Positions 50,015 through 58,742 of a stretch of DNA of 64,000 nt are shown in pieces. Under the pieces are notes generated by a model that made no database searches, had not been told where the DNA came from, and saw nothing but the letters and a program-made list of their open reading frames with translations. Numbering within the stretch: position 1 is the first letter of the stretch; every line of letters starts with the position of its first letter. The position numbers and the translations under genes are program-made. Location of the stretch: the NCBI RefSeq assembly GCF_003259615.1, contig NZ_QLLR01000008.1, positions 1 to 64,000 on the forward strand, given 5' to 3'. Origin of the DNA: Pedobacter cryoconitis. GTDB lineage: Bacteria > Bacteroidota > Bacteroidia > Sphingobacteriales > Sphingobacteriaceae.

Positions 50015-50704
50015 TTGAAAGAAGTCTTACCACAGCTTAATTCCACCTTCTCAATTGATTGTGTTTTATTCGGATTTGATGAAGGAGAATTAAAAGTTCT
50101 GCTGATTGAAAGGAACGAGGAACCTTTTAAAGATTGGTGGGCCCTTCCGGGGTATCTTGTAAATGAGAACGAAAGTCTGGATCAGTCCGCGGCCCGTATC
50201 TTGCACGAACTCACAGGAATAGAGAATGTTTACATGGAGCAGTTTTATACTTTTGGTGACGTAGGCCGTCACCCTCAGGGAAGAATTATATCCGTAGCTT
50301 ATTATGCAATGTTGCGATTGGGAGGGGATAAAGCCCTTAAGCCGATCAGTAATTATGCGAAACAAGCACACTGGATTAATGTCAAAGACTTACCTCCGCT
50401 GGCATTTGACCACCAGAAAATATTTGACCAGGGACTCGAAAAAATAAAAAGAAGGATCAAACATCAGCCAATTGCTTTTGAATTACTTCCGGAGAAATTC
50501 ACTTTGACACAATTACAAAATGTGTATGAAGTGATCTTGGGTAAGAAATTAGATAAAAGGAATTTCAGGAAAAAGATGCTGAGCTTTAATGTCTTGAAAG
50601 ATCTCAATGAGAAACAAAAGGGAGTTTCCTTCCGCGCGGCAACCTTATACCGTTTTGATAAAAGAAAATATGGAAAGTTATTTGGAAAAGAAATCTCCTT
50701 TTAA
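50015..50704 (+). CDS. NrtR/AraR-like transcriptional regulator (degenerate Nudix domain + winged helix)
   Basis: 229 residues from a TTG start at 50015 (KEVLPQLNSTFSIDCV). An N-terminal Nudix-fold domain (VLLIERNEEPFKDWWALPG) precedes a C-terminal winged helix (LTQLQNVYEVILGKKLDKRN and KGVSFRAATLYRFDKRKYG). The Nudix box, GYLVNENESLDQSAARILHE LTG, has RI and EL in place of the catalytic RE and EE, so hydrolysis is improbable and ligand sensing likely. This architecture is known for NrtR (ADP-ribose sensing) and AraR in Bacteroidota. Divergent from pfkA-gap, so a sugar or glycolysis regulator is inferred. Confidence 0.88.
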   Translation: MKEVLPQLNSTFSIDCVLFGFDEGELKVLLIERNEEPFKDWWALPGYLVNENESLDQSAARILHELTGIENVYMEQFYTFGDVGRHPQGRIISVAYYAMLRLGGDKALKPISNYAKQAHWINVKDLPPLAFDHQKIFDQGLEKIKRRIKHQPIAFELLPEKFTLTQLQNVYEVILGKKLDKRNFRKKMLSFNVLKDLNEKQKGVSFRAATLYRFDKRKYGKLFGKEISF

Positions 50705-50727
50705 ATTTCTTTCTGTGCTATTCTAAC

Positions 50728-50763
50728 AAAAAAAATCCCGGTTATTCATAACCGGGATTTTTT
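50728..50763. terminator. Bidirectional terminator
   Basis: AAAAAAAATCCCGGTTAT, short loop, ATAACCGGGATTTTTT: perfect stem with T-runs on both strands, between the convergent regulator gene and the BadF-type kinase gene. Confidence 0.93.
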
Positions 50764-50781
50764 ATAACATTTGTTTTTTTT

Positions 50782-51645
50782 CTATTTCAGACTTCTTGCT
50801 GGCTGCATATGGTAATCAACAAGATCATCTATAGGAGAACGGATAATTTTCCCTACACCCATTTCATATCTGTCTGCAACAATACTTAATATATCTCTGA
50901 AGCTATAGCCTACAGAACCTACACAGTTCAAGGTATAATCTTTATAGTTCGGGTAATGAATAACCAGATTTTCAAAGAATGCTGTAAAAGCATATTCAAC
51001 TGTAGAGAACGCATAATCCTCATAGTTATCTTTGAAATCATACAAGAACTTACTGAATCCTGCACAGAAACGATTTGGAAGAGGTTTATTGTAAATATGA
51101 TCGAAAATATCTTCGTTCGTCAAAGCGAAGTTGTCATAAAAACTTTCTCTCAAACCTTTAGGCATGTAACCTTTCATATAATCACCCAGGATACGTTTAC
51201 CGATATAGCAACCGCTACCTTCGTCTCCTAAGAAATATCCTAAAGAGTCAATGTTTAAAGAAATATCACTTCCGTCATAAAGACAAGAATTTGTACCTGT
51301 ACCTAAGATTGCGGCAAAACCTGGCTCATCACCCAGTAATGCTCTGCAAGAAGCCAGTAAATCATGTCCAATAAAGATGATTGCATTAGGGAAAACCTGT
51401 CCCATTGCATCTGCTACAATTTTTTTATTCGCGTCAGTTGAACAACCTGCGCCATAATAATATACTTCTGTTAGCTTATCTGCCTCTAAATGATCTGGTA
51501 AAGATTTTTTTAAAGATTCAACAATATAATCTGTACGGGAAAAATACGGATTGTAACCTTCGGTATTAAAATGAATTTTTCTACCAGCTTCATTAATTAA
51601 GCACCAATTGGTTTTGGTTGAACCACCATCTGCAATAACTATCAT
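50782..51645 (-). CDS. BadF/BadG/NagK-like sugar kinase
   Basis: 287 residues from the ATG at 51645 (MIVIADGGSTKTNW); an upstream in-frame ATG at 51693 adds an unlikely 16 residues. Intact ATP-binding motifs: ADGGSTKT, AILGTGTNSCLYDG, GDEGSGCYIGKRIL; catalytic-base candidate Asp in FIGHDLLASCRALLG. The family includes N-acetylglucosamine kinase. It is a full paralogue of the degenerate gene at 48067-48909. The preferred substrate is probably an amino sugar, by analogy. Confidence 0.9.
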   Translation of the reverse strand: MIVIADGGSTKTNWCLINEAGRKIHFNTEGYNPYFSRTDYIVESLKKSLPDHLEADKLTEVYYYGAGCSTDANKKIVADAMGQVFPNAIIFIGHDLLASCRALLGDEPGFAAILGTGTNSCLYDGSDISLNIDSLGYFLGDEGSGCYIGKRILGDYMKGYMPKGLRESFYDNFALTNEDIFDHIYNKPLPNRFCAGFSKFLYDFKDNYEDYAFSTVEYAFTAFFENLVIHYPNYKDYTLNCVGSVGYSFRDILSIVADRYEMGVGKIIRSPIDDLVDYHMQPARSLK

Positions 51646-51693
51646 CTTAATTTGTTTTTTTTGGGGTAAAAGTAAATATTCCTGACACTTCAA

Positions 51694-52151
51694 ACATGTT
51701 TTTTTCCATTTTCAGTTTTTTTTTCTGATTCCTGCGTTTATCCTTGTAAGTTATTTTTCAATTTTGTTATTATTCCTTCTATTTACTAGCTATTAGCTTT
51801 CCCAATTCAAATATCTTCTTCCTCATGCTTCTTCGTAAACCGCAAATATTCAGGTATTAAGCCTTCGTAATTAAGATATTGTTAAATTAACACTAAGATA
51901 AAATTACACTAGTTATTTTAAATTCCAAATTTTAATATTTTATCGGGGATGACAAATGTCATAATATTCTTTTAAAATACCCAATCATTCAATTTTAAAA
52001 CACTCATAAAGAGCAATTAAAGAATTTTATGTGGTATTTAACGAACACACGAATAAAAATACTTTGATGTGAGCTGTAATTGTGATAATTTCACCTTTAA
52101 GGATTAAAAGAAGCGCAAAAAATTAAAATTGTATGCTGTCCTGTTTTTTCT
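51694..52151. other. 458-bp AT-rich intergenic region
   Basis: No gene seen. It contains a 14-bp palindrome ATGACAAATGTCAT at 51949-51962 and AT-rich sequence preceding ltaE. Both neighbouring genes start here on opposite strands, so it holds two promoters that I cannot place firmly. Confidence 0.5.
51949..51962. promoter_or_regulatory. 14-bp palindrome ATGACAAATGTCAT
   Basis: A perfect dyad (ATGACA, AA, TGTCAT) in the divergent region between the kinase gene and ltaE. Its size and symmetry fit a dimeric repressor site. No regulator could be linked from sequence. Confidence 0.4.
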
Positions 52152-53192
52152 ATGCAAAATAAAATAGATTTTAGAAGTGATACTGTAACTATACCCACAC
52201 CAGAAATGATCGCTGCGATGATGACCGCAAAAGTTGGTGATGATGTATATGGAGAAGATGAAACCGTAGCCGCACTTGAAAGTAAACTATCCGGCCTTTT
52301 TAAGATGGAAGCAGGACTTTTCTGTCCTTCAGGAACTATGACCAACCAGATCGCAATTAAATGTTTCACCCAACCGATGGATGAAGTGATTTGCGATCAG
52401 ACTGCCCATGTTTACCGCTATGAAGGAGGGGGGATTGCTTTTCATTCGGGGGCATCGGTCAGATTACTGAATGGCCCAAGGGGGATTTTAACCCCTGAGC
52501 TTATCAGTCCTGAAATTAATGAAGATAATATCCATTATCCGAATTCAAGTTTAGTCGTTCTGGAAAATACCGTGAATAAAGGAGGGGGTGCCTGTTATAC
52601 GCTGGAGCAGATTGCGCCAATTGCGGAATTATGTAAAAGCAGAGGACTGAAACTTCATTTAGATGGGGCAAGGATCTTTAATGCACTGGTTAAAACCGGG
52701 GATGCAGCTGGGGATTACGGGCAATATTTTGATGGGATCTCTATCTGTCTTTCTAAAGGATTGGGTGCACCAGTAGGTTCAGTTTTATTAGGTTCCAGGC
52801 AGACTATTCATCGGGCAAAAAAGATCCGTAAAGCATTCGGTGGCGGTATGCGTCAGGCAGGTTTTCTTGCTGCGGCAGGGATTTACGCATTGGATCACCA
52901 TGTTGTAAGGCTTGCTGAAGATCATCAGCATGCACAGTTACTGGCAGATGCCTTGGGCGCTGCAGATTTTGTAGCTGCTGTGATGCCCGTTGAAACAAAT
53001 ATTGTAATTTTTAAAATAGCTGACAGTTATACCATCGCCAGCGTATTGGATAGTTTAACAGATAGTGGCATTTTATGTGGTGCTACAGGTCCTGATACGT
53101 TAAGATTTGTGACGCACCTGAATACTGATGCGAATCAGATTGCACAAGCTGTGCAGCTGATCAAAGAACTGAAACCAGAAAAAAAATCCTAA
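52152..53192 (+). CDS. ltaE: Low-specificity L-threonine aldolase
   Basis: 346 residues. PLP enzyme that splits L-threonine (or allo-threonine) to glycine and acetaldehyde. FRSDTVTIPTPEM, VGDDVYGEDETV, HLDGARIFNA and the PLP lysine in ICLSKGLGAPVGSVLLG are typical. It lies 10 bp before accC and probably shares its transcript. Confidence 0.95.
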   Translation: MQNKIDFRSDTVTIPTPEMIAAMMTAKVGDDVYGEDETVAALESKLSGLFKMEAGLFCPSGTMTNQIAIKCFTQPMDEVICDQTAHVYRYEGGGIAFHSGASVRLLNGPRGILTPELISPEINEDNIHYPNSSLVVLENTVNKGGGACYTLEQIAPIAELCKSRGLKLHLDGARIFNALVKTGDAAGDYGQYFDGISICLSKGLGAPVGSVLLGSRQTIHRAKKIRKAFGGGMRQAGFLAAAGIYALDHHVVRLAEDHQHAQLLADALGAADFVAAVMPVETNIVIFKIADSYTIASVLDSLTDSGILCGATGPDTLRFVTHLNTDANQIAQAVQLIKELKPEKKS

Positions 53193-53202
53193 ACAGATTT
53201 AT

Positions 53203-54687
53203 ATGAAGAAGATTTTAATTGCCAACAGAGGGGAAATTGCTTTGCGTATTATGCGCTCTGCAAAGGAAATGGGTATACTGACAGTCGCTGTGTTTTCAGA
53301 GGCTGACAGAGAAGCGCTGCACGTTCGTTATGCGGATGAGGCAATTTTTATAGGCCCTGCCCCGGCAAATCAATCTTATTTAGTGGGTCAGAAAATAATC
53401 GATGCTTGTTTGCTGACCGGTGCACAGGCGATACATCCGGGATATGGGTTTTTATCAGAGAATGCTGAATTTGCGAGAATGGTCAAGGATGCAGGTTTGA
53501 TTTTAATTGGCCCTACGCCCGAGGCAATGGCTATTATGGGAAACAAATTGTCTGCAAAAGCTGCTGCGTTGAAATATCAGATCCCTATGGTTCCGGGAAC
53601 TGAAGAAGCAATTACTGATATTGAAGAAGCGAAACGCAGAGCACAGGAAGTTGGTTTCCCAATCCTGATTAAAGCTGCTGCAGGTGGTGGTGGAAAGGGA
53701 ATGCGGATCGTAGAAGAACTTGCGGTTTTTGAAGAGCAGATGCAGTTAGCAGTAAGTGAAGCAAAATCAGCGTTTGGTGATGGCGCAGTGTTTATAGAAA
53801 GGTATGTATCCTCACCCCGGCATATAGAAATACAGGTGCTGGGCGATAATTATGGAAATATTGTCCACTTGTTTGAAAGGGAATGTTCCATTCAAAGAAG
53901 GCATCAAAAGGTGATTGAAGAAGCGCCTTCCAGTGTACTCAGTCCTGAAATCAGGGCGGAAATGGGTAAATGTGCTGTGGATGTTGCCAGATCGGTTAAT
54001 TATACGGGTGCAGGAACGGTCGAGTTTATTCTGGATGAGAACCTTGATTTCTTTTTCCTGGAAATGAATACCCGTTTACAGGTGGAACATCCGGTTACAG
54101 AGCTGATCACAGGACTGGATCTTGTTAAAGAACAAATAAAAATAGCCCGGGGCGAAAAGTTAAGCTATAGCCAGGAAGATTTAAAAATCAACGGGCATGC
54201 GATAGAACTCAGAGTTTATGCGGAAGATCCTCAGCACAATTTTCTTCCGGATATTGGAGTGCTGAAAACTTACCGTACACCAAAAGGAAACGGGGTTCGG
54301 GTAGATGATGGATTTGAACAGGGCATGGAAATTCCTGTGTATTATGATCCTATGATTGCCAAGCTGATTACTTTTGGGGCAGACCGCAAAGAAGCCATTG
54401 CCAGAATGCGCAGGGCAATTTCAGAATATGACATTACAGGCATTCAAACTACTTTGAACTTTGGTAAATTTGTAATGGAGCATGAGGCGTTTACTTCAGG
54501 AAATTTTGATACCCATTTCGTTGGTAAATACTTTAATCCAGAAAAAAAGGAAGATACAAACGAGGATGAGGCACTGATTGCCGCGATAGTTGCGTTGAAA
54601 AGCCTGAAGAAAAAGAAAATTGCTGCTGTGGCAACAACAGCAGAGGGGACATCAAGCAACTGGCTTAAAAACCGGACAAAATATTAG
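53203..54687 (+). CDS. accC: Biotin carboxylase subunit of an acyl-CoA carboxylase
   Basis: 494 residues. ATP-grasp enzyme that carboxylates biotin on a carrier protein. KILIANRGEIALRIMRSA, HPGYGFLSENAEFA, AAAGGGGKGMRIV, the catalytic ERECSIQRRHQKV and EMNTRLQVEHPVTE are intact. The C-terminal ~45 residues after KYFNPEKKEDTNEDEA are an acidic/Lys-rich extension beyond the usual ~450. No biotin carrier or carboxyltransferase gene is adjacent, so partners must be elsewhere. Located between ltaE and ribE (5 bp before). Confidence 0.94.
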   Translation: MKKILIANRGEIALRIMRSAKEMGILTVAVFSEADREALHVRYADEAIFIGPAPANQSYLVGQKIIDACLLTGAQAIHPGYGFLSENAEFARMVKDAGLILIGPTPEAMAIMGNKLSAKAAALKYQIPMVPGTEEAITDIEEAKRRAQEVGFPILIKAAAGGGGKGMRIVEELAVFEEQMQLAVSEAKSAFGDGAVFIERYVSSPRHIEIQVLGDNYGNIVHLFERECSIQRRHQKVIEEAPSSVLSPEIRAEMGKCAVDVARSVNYTGAGTVEFILDENLDFFFLEMNTRLQVEHPVTELITGLDLVKEQIKIARGEKLSYSQEDLKINGHAIELRVYAEDPQHNFLPDIGVLKTYRTPKGNGVRVDDGFEQGMEIPVYYDPMIAKLITFGADRKEAIARMRRAISEYDITGIQTTLNFGKFVMEHEAFTSGNFDTHFVGKYFNPEKKEDTNEDEALIAAIVALKSLKKKKIAAVATTAEGTSSNWLKNRTKY

Positions 54688-54692
54688 AATTT

Positions 54693-55277
54693 ATGTTTAC
54701 AGGAATTATTGAAACACTAGGTGCAGTTAAAGAGATCAGAGAAGAAGGAACAAACCTTCATTTTACCATTGAATCTGGATTAAGTAATGAATTAAAAATT
54801 GACCAGAGTGTATCCCATAATGGCGTGTGTTTAACTGTCGTAGCATTGGATGATACGACCCATACGGTTACCGCTATTCAGGAGACGCTGGAGAAAAGTA
54901 ACCTGCAACACCTCGCTTTAGGTATGAAAGTAAATCTGGAGCGTTGTATGCAGATGAACGGCCGGCTGGACGGACATATTGTACAAGGACATGTAGATCA
55001 GACCGGAGTATGTGTGCTCAGAGAGGAACTGGATGGCAGCTGGGAGTACCGTTTTAAGTATGATAGCAGCAAAGGTAATGTAACTGTTGAAAAAGGGTCT
55101 GTTTGTATCAATGGAATCAGTTTGACAGTGGTTAACTCTGCAGAAGATGAGTTTTCTGTATTTATCATTCCTTATACTTTTGAACATACCAATTTACAGG
55201 AGGTGAATACAGGAGATACCGTAAATCTTGAATTTGATATTATTGGTAAATATGTAGCAAGGTTACTTCATAAATAG
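54693..55277 (+). CDS. ribE: Riboflavin synthase (alpha chain)
   Basis: 194 residues with the two homologous lumazine-binding repeats: MFTGIIETLGAV ... QSVSHNGVCLTVVAL and DGHIVQGHVDQTG ... VEKGSVCINGISLTVV. Dismutates 6,7-dimethyl-8-ribityllumazine to riboflavin. It is the third gene after ltaE and accC with a 5-bp gap. No FMN riboswitch is seen upstream. Confidence 0.96.
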   Translation: MFTGIIETLGAVKEIREEGTNLHFTIESGLSNELKIDQSVSHNGVCLTVVALDDTTHTVTAIQETLEKSNLQHLALGMKVNLERCMQMNGRLDGHIVQGHVDQTGVCVLREELDGSWEYRFKYDSSKGNVTVEKGSVCINGISLTVVNSAEDEFSVFIIPYTFEHTNLQEVNTGDTVNLEFDIIGKYVARLLHK

Positions 55278-55429
55278 TTGGAAGCTGTTTTTAATATTCA
55301 AAGACAGACCATCTATCTTCTTGCTTATCTTGTGATTATCCAGCTTTTGAAAAGATATTAAAATCTATGGCAAGGTAATTGGTTACTGTTAATTGTAAAT
55401 AATTACAGAAGAATATAAAATTTAGTCAT

Positions 55430-55729
55430 ATGGATACTTTAAAAAAGTTTGAATTAATGGAGAAGATTGTAAGAGAGTTAGAAGACTTACAACATTCGCA
55501 ACAAGCGATTATTCAAAAGATCGGGAAAATTGAAGTAGATAATATTGAATTAGGAGATAAAAAACTAGATAAAGATTTACCAGATATGCATCAGCGTGTT
55601 GCTGATAACCTGGATACCATTGTAGAGATATTAGCTTACTTCGCTGACAAAACTCAAAACTTTGGTAACAAGAATAATGTTGAGGTGCTGAAAGAGAAGC
55701 AAATCATCAATGACGCAACAAAGGGTTAG
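55430..55729 (+). CDS. Helical coiled-coil protein, unknown
   Basis: 99 residues, MDTLKKFELMEKIVRELEDLQHSQQAI..., strongly charged and helical with heptad-like spacing, no signal peptide. No family recognised. It has its own 150-bp upstream region and shared bidirectional terminator after it, so it is probably an independent unit. Confidence 0.7.
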   Translation: MDTLKKFELMEKIVRELEDLQHSQQAIIQKIGKIEVDNIELGDKKLDKDLPDMHQRVADNLDTIVEILAYFADKTQNFGNKNNVEVLKEKQIINDATKG

Positions 55730-55750
55730 TGTGTTTAATTGTTGTGTAAT

Positions 55751-55785
55751 AAAAAAGGGGCTGTTTTTTAACAGCCCCTTTTTTT
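55751..55785. terminator. Bidirectional terminator
   Basis: AAAAAAGGGGCTGTT, loop, AACAGCCCCTTTTTTT: long stem with A- and T-runs between convergent genes; its end overlaps the last 2 bases of the histidine kinase gene. Confidence 0.93.
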
Positions 55786-57550
55786 ATGCCTGATGTCTGG
55801 GGATTTGTAAATTGAACAAAGTTCCTGTACCTAATTCACTCTCAATGGTAATGCTTCCTTCATTCCGCTCCATAAAATCCCAGCATACCATTAAGCCAAT
55901 TCCGGTACCTTTCTCATTTTGAGTACCTCTGCTGGAGAAATTCTCCCCATTAAATATTTTCTGAATGTTCTCGAGTGCAATACCAACACCATTGTCCTGA
56001 ATCTGCAGACCTATATAATCTGCATTGCTATAAGAGGCCGCAATGTTGATCCGGCAGTTTTCGTGGCAGAATTTGATGGCATTAATAATAAGGTTACGAA
56101 TCACAATCTGCATCATCAGCAAATCGGCATAAGCAATCAGATCATCTGTTAATTGCTGAACGATCTCTATCTTTTTTACAGAAGCTGCCTTAAGATGGTA
56201 ACTGACTTCTGAACTAATCAGGTTTTTCAGATCAAAAAGTTCTTTATTAATTCCATAGCCTTTGAGCTGACTTCTGGACCAATGCAGGATATTCTCTAAT
56301 AAATCAGTTGTATAAGAAATGTCTTTAGTTAAAGTAGGAGAGAGCTCCTTAAATTCATCCGCACTGATTGTATCGTCAGAGGTCATTTTTAAGACTTCAG
56401 CAAGATTTAGCAGTGGCCCCCTGAGATCATGTGCCATGATGGAAAATATCCGGTCCTTTAGCTGATTTAGTTTTTGGAGTTCTTCTGCCTGACGCTGAGA
56501 TTTTAAAGCTTCCTGCCTGGCATTCGTTAAATCCTGAAGCTTAATAATCGTTGCGTTTCTATTCAGCTTATTTTCATTTAAAAAACAAATATCTGCTTCC
56601 AGATCAAATACTCCGTTTGCAGTATGCACTAGTAATTCTACTTTTCCGGATTCCTGTTGATTCAGCAGATCAAGCAATTCTGGTTGGTATTGCAGCAATT
56701 CATTAATGTCTTTACCAATAATTTTATCTGCATGATAAACGCTGATATATTTTTTAAATGCTGAATTATAATCTATAACGCGGTTCCGGTGATCCAGCAC
56801 CATAAATCCATCACCCATGAGCTCCAGTACTTTTTCCCTGGCAACAGGCAGCACATTTAGCAGTTTAAATCTATAGATCGCAATAAAGATCAAAAAAGTT
56901 GAAACCTGAAAGGCGAAAGGGGTAATGTCCAGGTTAGGAATGGGGCGTAAACCAACTAAATAAGAAATATTCGCTATCCATGGCAGCATTGCTGCGGTTA
57001 GAATCACCCGGTTTTGCTTTTTATAAACCCGGTCAGAACGCCTGAATTTTTTTACCAGGAAATAGTTTCCGACGATCAGCAGCGAATAAAAGTAGCAGAT
57101 GAAAAAATAGAAAGCAATTCCAGGGACGATTTTAAGCATCGGGAAGTTCCCGCTATAATCAATACTGACCTTTTTATAGTGCAGGTGATGCAGGTTATTG
57201 GTCCATACTAACAAGAGGTACAGCACAGGAACAGCGGTAATGAGCAATTGATTTCCTGGTTTCTTTAACCATTTTTCTTTTCCGGCCAGGTCCAGGCAAA
57301 ATAAAAACCAATAAAAGGGAACTGCCACAATACCCAGATATTCGACATCAATAAGCATCTTCATATGCTCCAACGTTCTGCTGGCCAGTTCAAAGCCATA
57401 GGCAAGCGACCAGATCGAATTAGACAGCATCAGATACCCTACCCAGCGTACAGTGCCTTTTTCATTGCTTAATATATATCCGGAAAGAAGGACAGTGATG
57501 ATGCCGGAAATAATCAGGCTTAATGCATAGAGGTTAAAATCTAAATCCAT
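55784..57550 (-). CDS. Membrane histidine kinase with 7TM-type sensor and PAS domain
   Basis: 588 residues. About seven hydrophobic segments in residues 1-225 match the 7TM histidine-kinase N-terminal sensor. A PAS domain follows (LMGDGFMVLDHRNRVIDYN), then HisKA with the phosphoacceptor SIMAHDLRGPLLNLAEVL, and the HATPase domain with NLIINAIKFCHENC, QDNGVGI and GTGIGLMVC. No response regulator is adjacent, so it is an orphan kinase. Signal unknown. Confidence 0.93.
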   Translation of the reverse strand: MDLDFNLYALSLIISGIITVLLSGYILSNEKGTVRWVGYLMLSNSIWSLAYGFELASRTLEHMKMLIDVEYLGIVAVPFYWFLFCLDLAGKEKWLKKPGNQLLITAVPVLYLLLVWTNNLHHLHYKKVSIDYSGNFPMLKIVPGIAFYFFICYFYSLLIVGNYFLVKKFRRSDRVYKKQNRVILTAAMLPWIANISYLVGLRPIPNLDITPFAFQVSTFLIFIAIYRFKLLNVLPVAREKVLELMGDGFMVLDHRNRVIDYNSAFKKYISVYHADKIIGKDINELLQYQPELLDLLNQQESGKVELLVHTANGVFDLEADICFLNENKLNRNATIIKLQDLTNARQEALKSQRQAEELQKLNQLKDRIFSIMAHDLRGPLLNLAEVLKMTSDDTISADEFKELSPTLTKDISYTTDLLENILHWSRSQLKGYGINKELFDLKNLISSEVSYHLKAASVKKIEIVQQLTDDLIAYADLLMMQIVIRNLIINAIKFCHENCRINIAASYSNADYIGLQIQDNGVGIALENIQKIFNGENFSSRGTQNEKGTGIGLMVCWDFMERNEGSITIESELGTGTLFNLQIPRHQA

Positions 57551-57723
57551 TAGAAAACTGATTGCAGCATGTGGTTCGGGAGCATAAACAAATCTAAGAA
57601 ATAAGGCGCGATTAATTTAAATTGACGTAATTTAGTTTGCAAAAAAAATATTCCTAATTTTACTCCGTAGGAAAGCCCTATTGTGCTTGATTACCTTTAA
57701 AAATAACAAACAAATAAAAACTT

Positions 57724-58323
57724 ATGAAAAAAATTGTTCTATTCTCATTGTTTATCTGCTTTAGCGCAGTAGCTTTTGGCCAGATATTGCCATCTTTTCA
57801 ATTTGGTGTTAAAGGAGGAGCCAATCTTTCTAAATTAAGTAGCCAGAATACATTTAGCAGTGATAACTCAGCGGGTTATTATGCAGGTGTGTGGGCCAGA
57901 ATCGGGGCAGCAGGAATACATTTTCAACCAGAGCTTTATTTGTCAGGTAAAAATACGACCATGACTAGTAGTAAGCCGGAATTTGCTGGTCAGGAAAGCA
58001 AAGTTAAATTTACAAGTCTTGATGTGCCTTTATTGATCGGTACTAAAATCGGTGCTGCTGGTATTGGGGTGCGTTTAAATACAGGCCCTGTAGTTTCATT
58101 TATTTTAGATGATAAACAGTCTTTTGGTGATGCTACAAAAGATATTTTCAGAGGTGACTTCAAGAAACAAGCTGTTGCATGGCAGTTTGGTGCTGGTTTA
58201 GATATTGGTAAAATAGGTGTAGACCTTAGATATGAAGCTGGTATCAGCAAATTAGGAAAACAAGATTATGAAGGACAGAGATTAAACTTATTTACTTTAG
58301 GATTGGCACTTAAACTTTTTTAG
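57724..58323 (+). CDS. Outer-membrane beta-barrel protein (porin family)
   Basis: 199 residues. Signal peptide MKKIVLFSLFICFSAVAFGQ is followed by an amphipathic beta-barrel sequence (FQFGVKGGANLSKL, IHFQPELYLSGKN, FTSLDVPLLIG) ending in LALKLF with the C-terminal aromatic. This resembles the PorT-like/outer membrane beta-barrel family common in Bacteroidota. Specific role unknown. Monocistronic. Confidence 0.9.
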   Translation: MKKIVLFSLFICFSAVAFGQILPSFQFGVKGGANLSKLSSQNTFSSDNSAGYYAGVWARIGAAGIHFQPELYLSGKNTTMTSSKPEFAGQESKVKFTSLDVPLLIGTKIGAAGIGVRLNTGPVVSFILDDKQSFGDATKDIFRGDFKKQAVAWQFGAGLDIGKIGVDLRYEAGISKLGKQDYEGQRLNLFTLGLALKLF

Positions 58324-58463
58324 GAACTGATTTTCCAAGGTAAAACGATTCGCATCGCTTTAATTGAGGTTGTGCAAAAAAGGAGTAAACGAATCATGTT
58401 TATTCCTTTTTTTTGGCGTTAAATTTGCTGGAATAATCTTCCCTAACCTTAAATTCTTACGCT

Positions 58464-58742
58464 ATGAGTATCAAAGAGTTATTATTGAATGGAACGAGCT
58501 TTTTATTGCTAATGAAAGAGTATGCCATCGACATCGCCGATATTAAAATAAAGGACGAAGAGGTGATTGCTGTACAGTTTTTGCAACACCCCGAAGTTTC
58601 TAAAGAGAGCATTTGTATCGAAGGCAGAAATAAAGATGGAATAATAAATTTTTTTGGTACCCTTCATTATAATCTTCTGAGTAAACTTGCTGTATTTGAA
58701 ATGCAGGGATTTGAGCGGACTGCTTTGCAGGAACTGACTTAG
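58464..58742 (+). CDS. Small hypothetical protein
   Basis: 92 residues, MSIKELLLNGTSFLLLMKEY..., soluble, alpha/beta by composition, ending ALQELT. It overlaps the 3' end of the convergent YihY gene by 4 bp. No family recognised. The coding frame is supported by length, an ATG with upstream A-rich sequence, and absence of a competing frame. Confidence 0.55.
   Translation: MSIKELLLNGTSFLLLMKEYAIDIADIKIKDEEVIAVQFLQHPEVSKESICIEGRNKDGIINFFGTLHYNLLSKLAVFEMQGFERTALQELT

Noticed and set aside
54600-54700. FMN riboswitch upstream of ribE
   Set aside because: Only a 5-bp gap separates accC and ribE; no RFN-type conserved blocks occur near ltaE, accC or ribE.
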